Assembly (NCBI GenBank): GCA_019321725.1
Contig: CM033121.1
Coordinates: 9,610,001-9,674,000 of the forward strand
Length of the DNA stretch: 64,000 bases
Direction: 5' to 3'
DNA from: Paulownia fortunei
Lineage: Eukaryota > Streptophyta > Magnoliopsida > Lamiales > Paulowniaceae
Both the position numbers and the translations under genes were made by a program. The notes beneath the pieces were generated by a model, which did not search any database, was not told the origin of the DNA, and was given only the letters and a program-made list of their open reading frames with translations. Shown piece by piece: positions 1 to 12,146 of this stretch; within the stretch, counting starts at the first letter, position 1, and each line of letters opens with the position of its first letter.

Positions 1-645
1 TTCAAGTCCCCTCCACTTTTCTATCTATGTTCTCATCAAACATGATATCATCAAGAATATTTTCATCACTAGCCACATCATTCTTTAAATTGTAGCATCA
101 TCATCTTCATCAGAATCTTCATTAAAATTCCCTCATCCCCAACTTTAGCCCAATTCCAATTTCTCACTCAACACCAGCCTCAACCCCTGTTTGTGACTTA
201 TCCTTAATTTCTGCCCTAATTGTTGTCTCACACTCAATCTCAACCTCATTCCCAACTTGTTTCCTCTTCCCCATATCATTGAAATCCTCATAGTTATCCA
301 TACAAAAGTTAATATCATTGTGAACAAAATTAGGATCATTATCTGTATTTTATATTTCAGCTTCTAAGTATATTATAACCTCTTTCCCATTTCCCTTAAC
401 ACATGTCCATAAAATAGTTTCAAACTTCACAATCCTAATTTTTGAACATGTCAACCCTATAATATGTTTTAGTCCCTAAATAACCTAATTGTTCACATAA
501 CTTATCAAGATAATTCATGAAAGCTTATGAATGTCAACAAAACCAAATGCACTCACCTTAGCCCCTCTGTATTCTGTTTTAGGACCATCATCAACCAAAC
601 TATCCCCATGGTGAAGTTTAATTATCAACAGAAAGCCGTATTCAC
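1..645 (-). pseudogene. MULE transposase N-terminal region, broken
   Basis: Reading minus from about 645, the translation starts with a LIIKLHHGDSLVDDGPK-like segment, then TEYRGAKVSAFGFVDIHKLS, then LDKLCEQLGYLGTKTYYRVD. This is the usual N-terminal layout of plant MuDR/MULE transposases: a His-Gly-rich strand, a 'GGkv..' motif, a D/S segment, then 'LGY...yy'. Further on come an acidic stretch (DNDPNFVHNDINFCMDNYED) and a basic KR motif. Several stop codons and frame changes interrupt it, so it is a pseudogene. No DDE domain is inside the window. The family call is inferred from pattern, not from a search. Confidence 0.55.
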
Positions 646-1505
646 ACAAAAAAGAGAAAAGAAAACTAAATATACATTTTACAATTCCAAACACACAACA
701 CCAATACCCCACATACACCACAGTCAACAAAACACAAGAGTCCAACAAAAAGGGACTATACTCTTGAACTAATTTTTTTTATGCAAGAGACCCAACACTT
801 TTTGCCACATTGTAGACACTAAACTAAGCATAACATAAACTAACAAATCTTGTCACTGTAAAGGATAACACAAACACAACAAACAAGAAAACATATAATA
901 AAAAATAAGTTGAAAAATCACACTGTAATCATAAAAAATTTCAAAAACCAACACATGTACCATAAGATAAAAAAATAATCCACATTATACTAATAAAAAA
1001 ACACAATGATCAAAAATTTAAAAAAAATAAAAATCCTAAACCAATTCAGAACTCGTACCATAGTCTGGGAGTGGAACTTCTACTGAATGTATGGGTCACA
1101 GCATTTTCTTCTCAATTCCATCGAGATTTCTTACTGATTTTATACATGAATGATGATTTTGAAAATAAATCAAAGAACCAAATGACAGCAAATGAGAGAA
1201 ATTGGGTTAGGGTTTTTTTGCCTAATGTTTGATTTTGGGGGAAAAAATATACTTTGACTTTAACCGTATAAACATATACTTCACATGTGTTTTTCATTTT
1301 CAAAGTGACCACTTAACGACCATGCGACCCGAACATGTTTTTCTCAATTAATTATTTGTGGGCCTATATAAAAATTCCAAGAAAACTTTCTTATGGGATT
1401 AAAACTGCCTACAAAATTCAATTTGGGACCACAATTGTTAAACTTGGGACTAAAATGGCAATAACCTGATTCTATGGGACCAAAAGTACAATTTTCTCTT
1501 GAGAT
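1..1505 (-). mobile_element. Mutator-like element (MULE), one end
   Basis: The minus strand from about 1505 down to the window edge reads as the 5' end of a MULE. A terminal stretch (about 1505-1345) rich in 'tttggtccc'-type phrases is followed by about 700 bp of leader and then the N-terminal transposase coding remnant. The other end and the catalytic domain lie outside the window. The terminal stretch resembles plant MULE termini by style only. Without the partner end, the terminal inverted repeat and its 9-bp target duplication cannot be confirmed. Confidence 0.5.
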
Positions 1506-3375
1506 TATTATGCAAGAGAGATAAAAAAAAATTTCTAAAAGGAAGAAAAAGGGTACTGCAAACACACACGAGCTTATAAAAACCATAAAATAAATTCTCT
1601 CCAAAGGCCAATTTTGTTTGCATTACTTTTTAATGAGGATAATTAACTTTAGCCATGAAATAGTTAACTAATATTGATGCGTAAGAAACTTAGCATCAAG
1701 TACCTTTAGACTTTACTATCATATCCACCATGAATTTGTGCTTTTATCTCTAGTTCGTAATCTGCAAAATAGATGAGCATTACGGGCGTTGATTTTCCAG
1801 CACTGTGAGAATCAATTTCAATCCAAAGGGAATCTTTTCTAAATATTTTAAAATATTTCAATAATAATCAAAACGCATCAGGTTTCAGGGGCTGAGGACC
1901 TATTTGACAGACTCTCTCCTTACATATCTTAATAAAAGTTTCAAAGATCATTCTATAAATACAAACATGAACCCAAATTATCTCACAGAGCTAACATGAT
2001 TAATCTCACCAGTATCAGATACCGACACTAATCAACTTATATTGAAAATGCTTGGAATATTTTTGCTAATAGTACTTAGGGAGATGTATGGGTGAAGATG
2101 AATGGGTAAAAGACATTACATTGTTAAAAAATTATTTTATAGACAAGAATTAAGCTTAACTTTTCAAGTAAATTAAAAAGAAAAAGCGTTCGTGCTAACT
2201 AAAAGGTCTTATTAAATTTGAGGGCAAACTAAAGGAAAGTATGATCTTCTTTTTGATAAAATTTATACGATTTGCAAATTAAAACTTCACAATTTCCACA
2301 CATTTATTTTATATACTCATAATAAATAACTTTAGCAATTAAACGTACAACATCTAATTTTAGATGTTGAACTTCAAAAGAATTGATTATATTCTTATTT
2401 TCATTACCTGAAATTTATTTTCTAAATATTGAATATATGCGATGGGCATACACCTTACTAGTTCTTTAAGTATGAGAAAATATTTTCCATCAAATTTTGG
2501 GTATTTATAATCATCTTAAGAAAGATTTGCAAGAGATACTATTAATGTCTAAGTGTTGTCATTTATTAAAACTGTCATTTTGCACAGTAGCCAGGTTTTT
2601 GAAGGGATGTTACAACATTGGCGGTACAAAATTTAATAAATTAATTGTTTAAATTGATTTTATTTAATCTGTGCATGTTTCCTTAATTCAAGAATTTTCA
2701 AGATACTTATTTTAAGTCTGCTGCAAAATCAAAGTGGAGATAAACATGCTAAAATTCAATATATGCTTGATTTGGCTTGATAAGAAAAGAGAATATCTTG
2801 GAGGATTTTCAAGATAAAGATCAAGTAAAGATATGCAGCTAATCAACACCCAATGTGAGGGGATTTGACTGGAATTGAATGTGTTGCATATATACCAAGT
2901 CTCGGAACTTGAAAAAACAAGTGGATGAACTACATAGTGCCAAAAAAGTATGAGACAAGTGTACTCTTATATATTTTTTGAGAGAAGAAGGTGTAAAGTC
3001 TTCATGAAATGACAACATTAACCATTTGAAAGAGTTTAGAATTTGAGAAAGTCTAGCAATATTGATTAAAGTCAAGGGAGCTCATATAAACAACGAATTA
3101 ATAGAATGCAAAAAATGATCTTCAATTTGAGAGGGAGTACTTAAATAATTTAATTCATATATTGTATTCTGTAAAATCGATACTAATTAGTAGATTGTTT
3201 TTTTATCTAGCTATGGCCTCATATAGTAGGACACTTTGTATTTGAAGCACGTTAAAATCTTTGTGTTTATTTTATATTTTTATACATCTTTCAACTTGAT
3301 ATTACATCAAGTTGATGTTACAACACCTCATATAACACTAAGGATTTAAGTTAATTTTTTATTAAAACTTGGTAA
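1506..3375. other. Intergenic, no gene seen
   Basis: AT-rich sequence with no open frame resembling a known protein. The right part may include the 5' LTR of the Copia element that follows, but I could not find clear LTR ends. Confidence 0.4.
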
Positions 3376-4029
3376 TAGATTATATCAATTGGCATCAGGA
3401 GTGGGTCACTAAAAATTAATTGGTGAAATAATGTTTTTTATCTATTGTAGGTATGAAATAACTCAGTGAAGGAAGTTCAATGTCACGTCTCCCCATTACT
3501 TGATAGATCCAATTTTTTTTATTAGAAAGCCAAGATGAGAGCTTCCATCAAGTCACTTGATGAATGAGGATGAGAGTCAGTTTTAATAGGATGGGAGCAT
3601 CTTTGGAAACTATCCTCAAACTAGAAGTTGATTGGCAACTGACGAGGATAGAGTTGCAAACTTCAACTTAAAGGCACTAAATGCCAAATTTAGTGCAGTT
3701 GATGAACTGACTCAAACTAATACGTACATACGAATCTGCTAAAATAATGTGGGATATCTTACAAGTCGCTTATGAAGAAACCAAGGTGTGATGATGTCGA
3801 AACTTCATATTCTTGCCACTAGGTTTGAAGACTTAAGAAAACAAGAAATTAGATGATTGCTTAAATTAATGCAAAACTATGTGATATTACTAATAAAGCA
3901 CACATATTAGGATAAAAGTACACTAATTTCAAGCTTGTTAGGAAAACTTTAAGATCACTTCCAAAAAGTTTATAAAGTGTCTTATATAGCGAAAGCTCAG
4001 GATGTTATAATACTGTGGCTATTAGAATT

Positions 4030-4965
4030 TGATTTTAGGAAAAGTAAGAAAAGTCAGTGCGGAGAATGTGGAGGATATGGTCACATTCAAGCTTAATGTG
4101 CCAACACTTTAAAAAAGATAGGCAGGTCACTAAACACCTACTTGGAGTGATGAAGAATCATAATGCAGTCGAGAATAACAGGAGAGACATGTTAGCAATC
4201 ATATTGCACTCACCTCTATTGTATAGGAAAATAATAAACAAACTAACACAATAGATATTGCACGTGATGTTGTAATAACTCACATGTATGAGTTAATTGA
4301 ATTTTATTCTAAAATTTATCTAAACTATATTTCTTTGGTAGGTATAAAATATCACATAGACACGGATTTTGATGAAAACTATCAATATAAAGAATGACCC
4401 AACTTTAAAGAAATTATGCTCATGTACGAAGAGGTATTCCAGAATTGGCTTAAAGTATGCAAAACTAATGGAGGACTTGAAAAACAAGTTATCATCTCGG
4501 CAAAGAAAAAAGAGGCTCTTAAAACTGATGTGGTTAAATTTGATCACCTTGCTTCTGAAAAAGAAACTCAGTAGAGTCAAGATGGAACTTAAGAACATAG
4601 TAAAGTCTATAAGAAAGTTGAATTTAGAAACTTCTCAATTGGATGAAATTCTCTCTGTTGGACAATGGAAAATCGAGCTAGACTAGGATATATAAGAGGA
4701 GAATCGTCATTAAATGATCTTGAATTGGGAAACTCAGGTAAGAATTGTAATAATGTGTTTGTCAAGGAGATTAACTTATCTGAATTAATGTTTGAATCAT
4801 CCAATAAGGTATGGTAAAAAAGATAGAAACCTAAACCCAAAAGGTATGTCCTACATGTCATTATTATTAAATATTTGGTCATATTGGACCTAAATACTTC
4901 AAATATAAAAAGGCTTTGCTCAATTATATGATAACTGATTCAATGATTTTTGGAGTGTTGCAGCA
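4030..4965 (+). pseudogene. Copia gag fragment with CCHC zinc knuckle
   Basis: At about 4055 the translation reads KCGECGGYGHIQA, then a stop, then CAN. This is a CX2CX4HX4C zinc knuckle, which binds RNA in Gag, with a stop codon before the last Cys. A helical, charged region follows (4369-4686), with KYAKLMEDLKNKL and a SQLDEIL segment that recurs in the related fragment at 41600. Frame changes separate these parts. The sequence aligns by eye with 40940-41940, so both come from one family. Confidence 0.6.
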
Positions 4966-5660
4966 CCCTGCAAAACACACTCTTGTAAGAAAGAATTGAA
5001 AAATAAATCTAATTGTAGAATTTAGATTAGGAAAATTAACCTTGCATGCTATGTGGCAAACACATCCTTAAAGGCTAATATCATTGAATCCTGGTATGAT
5101 AGATAGTCGCTTTAAACATATGAAAGATGATAAAGAAAAGCTAAAGAACTATAAAGCCAAGAATAAGGCCATGTTACCTTTGGGGATGGTGTTGGAGGAT
5201 GAATCCTTGGGAGAGGGATACTGAATGTACATAGACTTCCTATAATGAAAACTATTTTACATGTAGAAGGACTTAAAGAAAATTTAATAAGCATAAGCCA
5301 ACTATATGATCAAAATTCATTTGTCAAATTTAATAAGAAATCATGTTAAGTATTTTCATGAATCTAACAAATGTATCTTAAAAGGTTAAAGATCTTCTGA
5401 TAATTGTGACATGTTGCAACACCAACTGATGTGTTGCAACACCCAAATTGATGAAGCTTACACAAACTTGTTAATACAGTTGCAATCATTCATGTGCCAA
5501 AACTCAGTAAGGAAAACCCAGGTGTATATGGACTATGTCAGCTTGGTAAGTAAAGAAAAGAATCACATAAAGTATTGCAACACTCGGGTACAACACATTA
5601 CCTAGAACTCCTACACACAGACCTGATGGGACCAATGCAGAGAAGTATAAGTGGTAATTC
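4966..5660 (+). pseudogene. Copia protease / GAG-pre-integrase / integrase start, broken
   Basis: Around 5090-5230 the translation shows KHMKDDKEKLKNYKAKNKA followed by a GMVLEDESLGEGY stretch. This matches the region just after the Copia protease active site ('..RHMTGD...F.....GNVTFGDG..G.I.G.G'). The Asp-Ser-Gly active site itself is degraded. At about 5600 the phrase LLHTDLMGPMQRSISG, read across a stop, marks the usual start of the integrase core. The rest of integrase, with its catalytic D,D,E residues, is missing. All of this is a relic. Confidence 0.5.
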
Positions 5661-6079
5661 ACAATAAGGAGAAATCATTAGTCTAAGTGAAGAAATAGAA
5701 GTTGATCAAGGGATGAAATCCTTAGTCAGAGAAATCAATACTGGTGCTAGATTGCCTGATATTACAACACCTGATAAAGTTGCTCAAGGTGTTGTAACAT
5801 CATTAGACTCTAAGGAAGAAATTGAAGGTTTTGATATTTTTGAGATAGTAAAAAAGAGCCATCAAGCAAAATTCATAAAAATCACCATGTTGATCAAATC
5901 ATTAGTGATATTTCAGAAGGTTTGGGAATAATAGATAATGTAAAAGTAAATTACAGAGATATAATAAGATTTATGTGTTATACTTTACCTTTTGAATCTA
6001 AGAATGTGAAAGAGGTTTTAGTGGATGAGTTTTGGATAAATGTCATGCAAAAGGACTTGAACAATTTTCTACGAATGAT

Positions 6080-6647
6080 GGTTGAACCTTAATGACTAGG
6101 CCTAAAGATGTCAATGTTATTGGAACCAAATAGATTTTAAAAAAATAAAAAATAGAACTATAAATTTGGTAATAGAACAAGAAACAAAGTTAGGTTATGG
6201 CTCAAGGATACACTCATGTGGAGAGGGTAGATTTTGATGAGACCTTTGCCCCTATTTCTAAACTTGAGTTCATTAGACTTCTTTTGACCACTGCATGTCA
6301 TATTAGTTTCAAACTTCAATAGGTGGATGTCAAAAGTACAATTTTGAATGGTTTTCTAAATGAAGAAGTTTTTTGTTGAACAACCAAAGGGATTTAAAAA
6401 TCCTCATCATCCTAACCATGTTTTTAAACTGAAAAAGGCATTGTATGGTTTGAAACAAGATCCTAAAACTTGGTATGAGAATGGCATTTGTGTTTATCCT
6501 AGTATCTGTAGGAGCATAATTAGAACTCTTTTGTACTTAATTGCTAGTAGGCCAGATATAAGTTATAGTGTTTGTCTATACGTTAGATATCGTTCAGATC
6601 GTGAGGAATCTTACTTCAAAGTTGTCAAAAGAATCATTAGATATTAA
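6080..6647 (+). pseudogene. Copia reverse transcriptase fused by deletion to RNase H
   Basis: The translation gives RPKDVNVIGT, then GYTHVERVDFDETFAPISKL, VDVKSTILNGFLNEEV, FVEQPKGFKNPHHPNHVFKL and KKALYGLKQDPKTWYE: RT motifs up to the 'KALYGLKQ' region. It then jumps to SIIRTLLYLIASRPDISYSV, which belongs to the region just before RNase H. The YVDD catalytic segment that should lie between is absent, so an internal deletion has fused the two. Stops at about 6120-6200 and a frameshift at 6360 also break it. The enzyme is non-functional. Confidence 0.75.
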
Positions 6648-6990
6648 TGGGTATGTTCACTTTATTTTATTTTAGCCCCGCACATACCTAATTCAATCCA
6701 ATTAAATTCACTATGCCTAAGAGACCCAAATTACAGTAAAGGCCGATATAGCTAGTATCCCAATTAAATTAGTATAAATACCTCATCCTAATCATTTACA
6801 AGGTATGTACTTTATTTTTCTATTTCAGTTGATAATTACTCTCACTAGAATTTTTACTGAGTTGGACATATGAAAGGCGTCCCTGGGACAACCCTGGGGC
6901 CCTCATAATGATCTGTTTATGTTGCAGGTTGGAAACCCAGCTCTAGAAGCAATAATTAGGATACAAATGGTATAGCAGAGTTGTCACACT
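6648..6990. other. Spacer between Copia and Tat elements
   Basis: No coding signal. The right part (from about 6880) may be the end of the LTR or the leader of the gypsy element, because a 'catcatctatgggaag' string at 7022-7037 resembles the short sequence seen near the PBS of Tat-type elements. Confidence 0.3.
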
Positions 6991-7039
6991 TGTGCATCTA
7001 GAAATAACCCACATCATTTTAGCATCATCTATGGGAAGA

Positions 7040-8100
7040 CCCACTGCAACATTGAGAATATAGACATGCATGAGAGAAAAAGAGACCCAACATGTAAGGA
7101 GCTCACTCAGAAAGAGGAGCTAAATGAGAGAACACAGAGAAGAATGGAGAAGATCCTAGAGGAGGTGACCAGTGGTGAGATTCACCTAAGCTAGCAGTAA
7201 ACGCCCGAGCCTTATGAGTCTCTTCTCAGCAAACATATTGGTTGAATCCCTCCTAACAAGAGTGAAGACCTCCAACCTCCTACAGTGTGATCAAATTGAA
7301 AAATCCATAAGAGCACTTGGACAACTTATATGACATGAGTGATGCAACATACTGCAAAGTCTTCTGCATAACACTTATCAAGAGAGCCTTGATATGATTT
7401 AACCAGCTGCCAATAGAATCTACACTAGGATGAGCAGCTTATCTAAAGCTTCCTATATCTATTCTCCATAAACCTGAATTATCCAAAGACTATAGCTACA
7501 TCTTCTCGATAAAGCAAAATAAAAGTGAGACTTTGTGGGAGTATACCCAGTACTTCATTAAAGCTGTGAATGAGGTGCCTTACATCAGTCATGAGCTCTT
7601 AGAAGGCATCCTGTTGTAGAATCTCTGCAATGGAAGGCTCAATGAGTCAATTGCTGGAAAGCCACCCACATCCTTTAAAAAACTCCTAACTCAAGCAGAA
7701 AAGCAAATACTCATTAAAGAAATGATACACCCAAAAGTAGGAGTCAAAATGAAACATAAGGAGGAAAAAAAGTTTAATCCCAAAAGATTGCAGCGGCGTC
7801 AGCCTGTGCCAAACTATCGCAGATACACTCCCCTAAATGCTCTGCTTGCAAAAGTTCTAATGATAGCTTAATGCCAAGGAATAATTATACCTCCTAAGAA
7901 AATGAGAAAAAAATCCCAAGCGAGAGAGTCCAGAATATTATCATTTTTATCGCGACAAAGGCCACACCATGAGAGAATGCTTCCAACTAAAGAAAAATTG
8001 AAGGCTGATTCAAAGGGTCTATCTGAAGTAGTTTGTTAACCAATACCCTCATGCAGACGTCTCATCCCAAAACTTACCTCCATTTAGAGATTTGCAACAT
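7040..8100 (+). pseudogene. Gypsy (Tat-type) gag, broken
   Basis: In changing frames the translation shows FIKAVNEVPYISHELLEGIL, then FKKLLTQAEKQILIKEMIHP (about 7555-7735), which fits the C-terminal half of Tat-type Gag ('RFN....EV......F..GL...SL...P..F..LL..A.KYI..E'). At about 7945 comes FYRDKGHTMRECFQLKKN followed by RLIQRVYLK, the conserved 'CxFHrdyGHdTe-C-LK.EIE.LI.rGyL..F' zinc-binding tail of this lineage, with its first Cys lost. Several stops and frameshifts interrupt it. Confidence 0.65.
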
Positions 8101-8790
8101 AAATAATTAAGAAAGAGCTAGAGGTAAGATAGATAGCAAGATAACATCATCGTTGCGATTATACATGTTATTTCTAGAGGTCCCTCAGGTAGAGATACAA
8201 GTAGCACACTTAGAAATTATGAAAAAAAATTAGAAGAGAGAAGAACCCAAGTACCCTAACTATTAGAGAAATTCTCCACATTTATGAGAGGAGCATGGTG
8301 ACGTTTGTGGATTAGGACATTAACCTTGCAACTAAGCACCATGTTGATGCCATTGTTATCATAGTAATGCTATTTAACTTTCTCGTGAAATGTGTGCTGA
8401 TAGATGGTGGAAACATTATAGACATCATCTTCTATGATACTTTCCAAAAGCTTAGGATGGATCATACCCAAATAGTTTCTGTAAATGCTCATCCGTGGGC
8501 TTTGCCGATGAAATGGTGAACACACTAGGGGAGGTGACGCTTCCACTAACATTGGGAATAGATGGACCACATCAAGTTATAAAGCTTATGAGATTTTTTG
8601 TGTATAGGCCTCTTCTACCTACAACATGATCTTGGGGAGGCTAGTCTTAAGCAATCCCGAGTTATTGCTTCAACTGTCCACATAAAGGTCAAGTTCCCAA
8701 TAATCAATAGAGTAGGGGAAGCTCAGGGTGACATACAGACTGCCAAAGAATGTTATGTCCCTTCCCTAAAAATCCAAAAGGTCTAGGGAA
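8100..8790 (+). pseudogene. Gypsy (Tat-type) aspartic protease, broken
   Basis: The translation carries VISRGPSGRDTSSTLRNYE (the 'I.GGp..Gg.s...rk.y' linker), then NLATKHHVDAIVIIVMLFN, then VKCVLIDGGNIIDIIFYDTF. This is a retropepsin with active site D-G-G where D-[ST]-G is usual; 'DGGS' variants occur in this lineage. It ends with TVHIKVKFPIINRVGEAQGD and AKECYVPSLK, the typical tail before RT. A stop at about 8313 and a frameshift near 8595 disable it. Confidence 0.65.
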
Positions 8791-9121
8791 TAGAAACAAC
8801 AAGCCCTAAGGACACATGCGCTCCTCTCATTTATTACTTTTTGAAATTTATCTGAGCCATTTACTGGTTTTTAGCCTATGTGCTATTGAACAACTTCTTT
8901 CCAGTATTTGTGGTTGTTTTTTTAGGACTTTCCATTTGTGGTAAAGTTACATCTTTATGGCATTCCTAAAATTATTTAGCTAAGCCTATGGCTGCTCACA
9001 TTTATTCTTTATCGTTACTATTATTATTTCTCGTACATGTTGAAAATCTTGAACATATTTGCAAGGAGCCTAATGTGCCCAAAAATTTGAAATTAACATA
9101 TAAGCAAGCAGGCAACAATGC
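8791..9121. other. Spacer before the 44-bp array
   Basis: No protein similarity recognised. The position is where pol of the Tat element should begin, so RT, RNase H and integrase appear to be deleted here. Confidence 0.35.
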
Positions 9122-9365
9122 CCAAGTCCTTGTATGTAGTGGCTCAAAACTATCTCGGACATATGACCAAGTCCCATAACTAGTGGCTCAAAACCATTCT
9201 AAGAAAACGACCAAGTCCCATAAGTACCGATTCAAAACCATCCCAGACATATAACTAAGTCCCTTAAGAGAAGGCTTAAAACCATCATGTGCATACGACT
9301 AAGTTCTATAAGTGGTGGCTAAAAATAATCCCAGGTATACGACAAAGTCCCATAAGTGGTGGCTC
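9122..9365 (+). repeat. 44-bp tandem array, left block
   Basis: Five and a half head-to-tail units with starts near 9122, 9167, 9211, 9255, 9299 and 9343 (periods 45, 44, 44, 44, 44). The core is 'caagtcccataagtggtgg', then 'ctcaaaaccatcccag', then 'catacga'. Units differ at several positions, so the array is old. Tat-type elements often hold short tandem repeats in the 3' untranslated region, which would explain its place. Confidence 0.8.
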
Positions 9366-9716
9366 ATCATCAGACACATTAGAATCAATTGGGATTACAT
9401 CCTCCTCAAAAAAGCAACCTGACTCCCTAAAAATGGTGGGCAATTATGGACGGTGCGATCATATATCCTAATAGCCGACTCCATGACAACCTGACTAAAG
9501 CCTCCCGACAGGATAGAAAACTCATTCCATCCTGGGATGAAAGGAACCTCTCAATGGTCCTTAGTTCACAATCATGTTGGATCTTTAGCTTTTCCAACTC
9601 TGAGGCTATCTCAGCCATCTTATTCTCATGGTACACAATCTCCTCAACACTCTTTTGTGTTGCAGTCCCTGAGCGTTGTGTTGCTTTCTCCAAGTTGGCA
9701 AGTCAGCGACTAATCT
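9366..9716 (-). pseudogene. Duplicated coiled-coil segment of the antisense ORF, inserted in the array
   Basis: A second, diverged copy of 10213-10590. On minus it encodes KSVEEIVYHENKMAEIASEL and EKLKIQHDCELRTIERFLSS, matching KSVEEIARHEKMMAKMASEL and EKLKIQHDCEVRTSERIILS in the longer copy. It sits inside the 44-bp array: the string 'ataagtggtggctc' lies on both sides (about 9351 and 9720). This suggests it arrived by recombination or template switching within the element. Heptad-like spacing supports a coiled coil. Function unknown. Confidence 0.6.
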
Positions 9717-9850
9717 CCTATAAGTGGTGGCTCAAAATAATCCCAAGCATATGAAAAAGTCCCATAAGTCGTGGATCAACACCATCCCGGGCATACTATT
9801 ACAAGATTCTATGAACGGAGGCACAACGCCACCCCGAGCTTACTTTCAAA
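9717..9850 (+). repeat. 44-bp tandem array, right block
   Basis: Continuation of the array with units near 9717, 9753 and a degenerate one near 9797-9840 (cccgggcatac, then accccgagcttac). It was probably joined to the left block before the 350-bp segment was inserted. Confidence 0.65.
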
Positions 9851-10204
9851 TCACCTGAGATAACTTGAGCTAAATCAAACGATCATAGAAAAGATACAAC
9901 ATACAAATGGAAGCAACACAATATGTAAAAATCAAAGGGCTTTACTCAATATGTTATAAATCAAAGTAGTAGAAGTGAAAATACATGCCAGTATTTGGCA
10001 AATATCAACACCGTAAGGGTAAAACCAAAACAAATAACCTAACATATGTTTAGAAAGCATAAAGCATAATCCTAAAATAATGGGGGAAGAAAAAAGGTGA
10101 AAAATCCTAAGGAGCGCCATCTTGGGGGCTACACATCCTGCCTGCATGTCCTAAGGCTCCTCAGCTGTAATGAATGCCTTAGAAATATCGTGAAGTGCTA
10201 TAAT

Positions 10205-12146
10205 CTAGCCCTCGCCATCATCAGACACATTAGTATCAAGTAGCATCACATCCTCCTTAGAGAAGCAATCATCCTCCCTTAAAGTAGATGGGCAATCGTG
10301 GATGTTGCGATCATATATCTCAATAGCCCGCTCTAAGATAACCTGACTGAAGGCCTCAAAAGCCTTGAAGGCCTTTACTACAACAACCTCTTGGCAGGCT
10401 AGGAAATTCATTCCATCCTGGGATAAAATGATCCTCTCACTAGTCCTCACCTCACAATCATGTTGGATCTTCAGCTTCTCCAGCTCTGAGGCCATCTTAG
10501 CCATCATTTTTTCATGGCGTGCAATCTCTTCAACACTCTTTTGCACTGCAGCCTCTAAGCACCCTATTGGTTCCTCCAAGTTAGCAAGTCGGCGACTAAC
10601 CATGGTGGACACAGTGAGGGCCTAGCCAAAAAAAAAGAAAAAGAAAAGATTATCAACAAGGGAAAAAAATATTCCAAGTAAAGATAAAAAAACAAATAAA
10701 CTACTTACTCAAGCTAAGCCTCCAGCCAACAGAGCATCCAAGTTAGATGAGGGAAATATGGCTAAGCTTGTTGAGATCATGCTTGCTGATAGCACTCCTG
10801 GTCCTACTCTAGCCTAGTAACATCTCAAAAGTATCCCACAGCGACACGATCCTTTCATGGCGGTTAATTCTATGAGAAAATAAGCTTGACCTAAGATTGT
10901 CTTTGGGAAGGGAGACATCTGTCTTCCCTCTTGGCCTCTTGCTCACAACGGGAGCATGTGGAAGTTTCGCTCATATCGTTGAGATGAAGACCTGTGCTCA
11001 TCTCCAGTATGTCGAGATGAGAAGCACCTCTCCTCTAGATGAGCTCCAGCTAACCTTGCGAGATTCTTTGTGTAGGCTTTGACTGCAACCACTTCCAAGT
11101 CTTTCCCTAAAAAAGAAAATAAAGCATACATAAGAGTATATATATAAATCAAAAGTAATTCAAAGTCAAGCAATATGAAGCATTCAAATACCTGTGAGAA
11201 ATAAACATCTAACACAAAGGGCTGATGAAATAATCTTGCAGCCGTATATCGCTCCCTAAGCTTATTATGCAAGCTGCAAGAAATGGAAGGGATAGAAAGA
11301 GAACTATTCCACTCAAGGGAAAGCCCCCAACCATTATCTTTGATATAGAAGAACTTTTTCTTTCAAGGACCAAGGGAAAAAACTACTCCATCTAAGAATC
11401 TATATCCTCGTTGGGGAAAAAATGGTAGAAAAACTCCCCAATCACCATTCTCGTGATGAAAAGACAGATGGAGTTATCTAAGGTCACTAACTCTCTCGAA
11501 CAATGTTGAAACCCTTCAAAGTACATGTAAGAGTTAGGGCAACACAAAAGCCATAAGCATATATGATCTCTACTAGAAGAGGAGAATGAGGAAGTGAGAA
11601 TCCACAAATAAAGCTGAACATGTAAACAGTAAAGTATCTCATAGGATGCTTCCTAAGGCAAATATAACCTCTTCTAGAGTAAGATAAGATCTCCCCTGGA
11701 CATAATACTATCTAATATGTTATAATTTATCACCCTACATCATACGGATACTAAACCACGGGTAGAATGATCATCCATTGACTTAGATGCCTCCTTAGGG
11801 ACAAGCTTCTCCTAACTACCATTGTTATGACTACTATCACTATCATGATCTCCTATGAACTTGAACTACCCTCCTAGGATTCAAACTCCTCACACTCTAA
11901 TAAATCAAACAAACACACAGGTAACCCCAAAAGTACATCCCTCAACTCAGGATATACTCTCTCAAGATACTCTGTGGAGATTGATTTTCTACCTAAGTCA
12001 TTCACATAGGGATAAGAAAAATAGAAAGGAATAGGGTGAATTGAACTAAGGACAACATGACCCATCAGGCCTACTACCCGAGAAAGAGCCCTGTCGAGTC
12101 GTAAAGGCCTCGGTAGGAGAAGAGATCGATCAAGGCAAAGCCTCAA
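10205..12146 (-). pseudogene. Antisense ORF of Tat element ('gypsy-type transposon' family), broken
   Basis: Read minus from 12146: an N-terminal part with YLERVYPELRDVLLGLPVCL, then LCCPNSYMYFEGFQHCSREL (about 11560), which fits the 'QL.PN.w..l.gF..LC..lg' core of the putative plant gypsy-type transposon domain (Pfam Transposase_28-like). Next comes a remnant equivalent to the 'K..FFF...ndWgl...W' region (about 11340-11290), then a 135-residue coiled-coil C-terminus at 10612-10205 (KSVEEIARHEKMMAKMASEL ...) ending in an acidic tail DTNVSDDGEG. Frameshifts divide it into at least four pieces. Despite the family name, no catalytic activity is established for these proteins. Confidence 0.5.

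Larger units (their letters stand above)
3376..6647 (+). mobile_element. Decayed Ty1/Copia retrotransposon (SIRE-type)
   Basis: A degraded Copia element in the order gag zinc knuckle, protease, integrase start, reverse transcriptase, RNase H. A primer-binding-site-like string (ttggcatcaggagtggg, about 3390) resembles the initiator-Met tRNA site used by many Copia elements and suggests the 5' LTR ended just before it. The RT wording (ETFAPISKLEFIRLLL, VDVKSTILNGFLNEEV, FVEQPKGF) is closest to SIRE-type elements. Stops and frameshifts run throughout, and most of integrase and part of RT are gone. A related gag fragment lies at 40841-41930. Confidence 0.75.

Noticed and set aside
9122..9365. 44-bp array as a CRISPR array
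   Set aside because: Units are contiguous diverged tandem repeats without unique spacers, in a plant retrotransposon.
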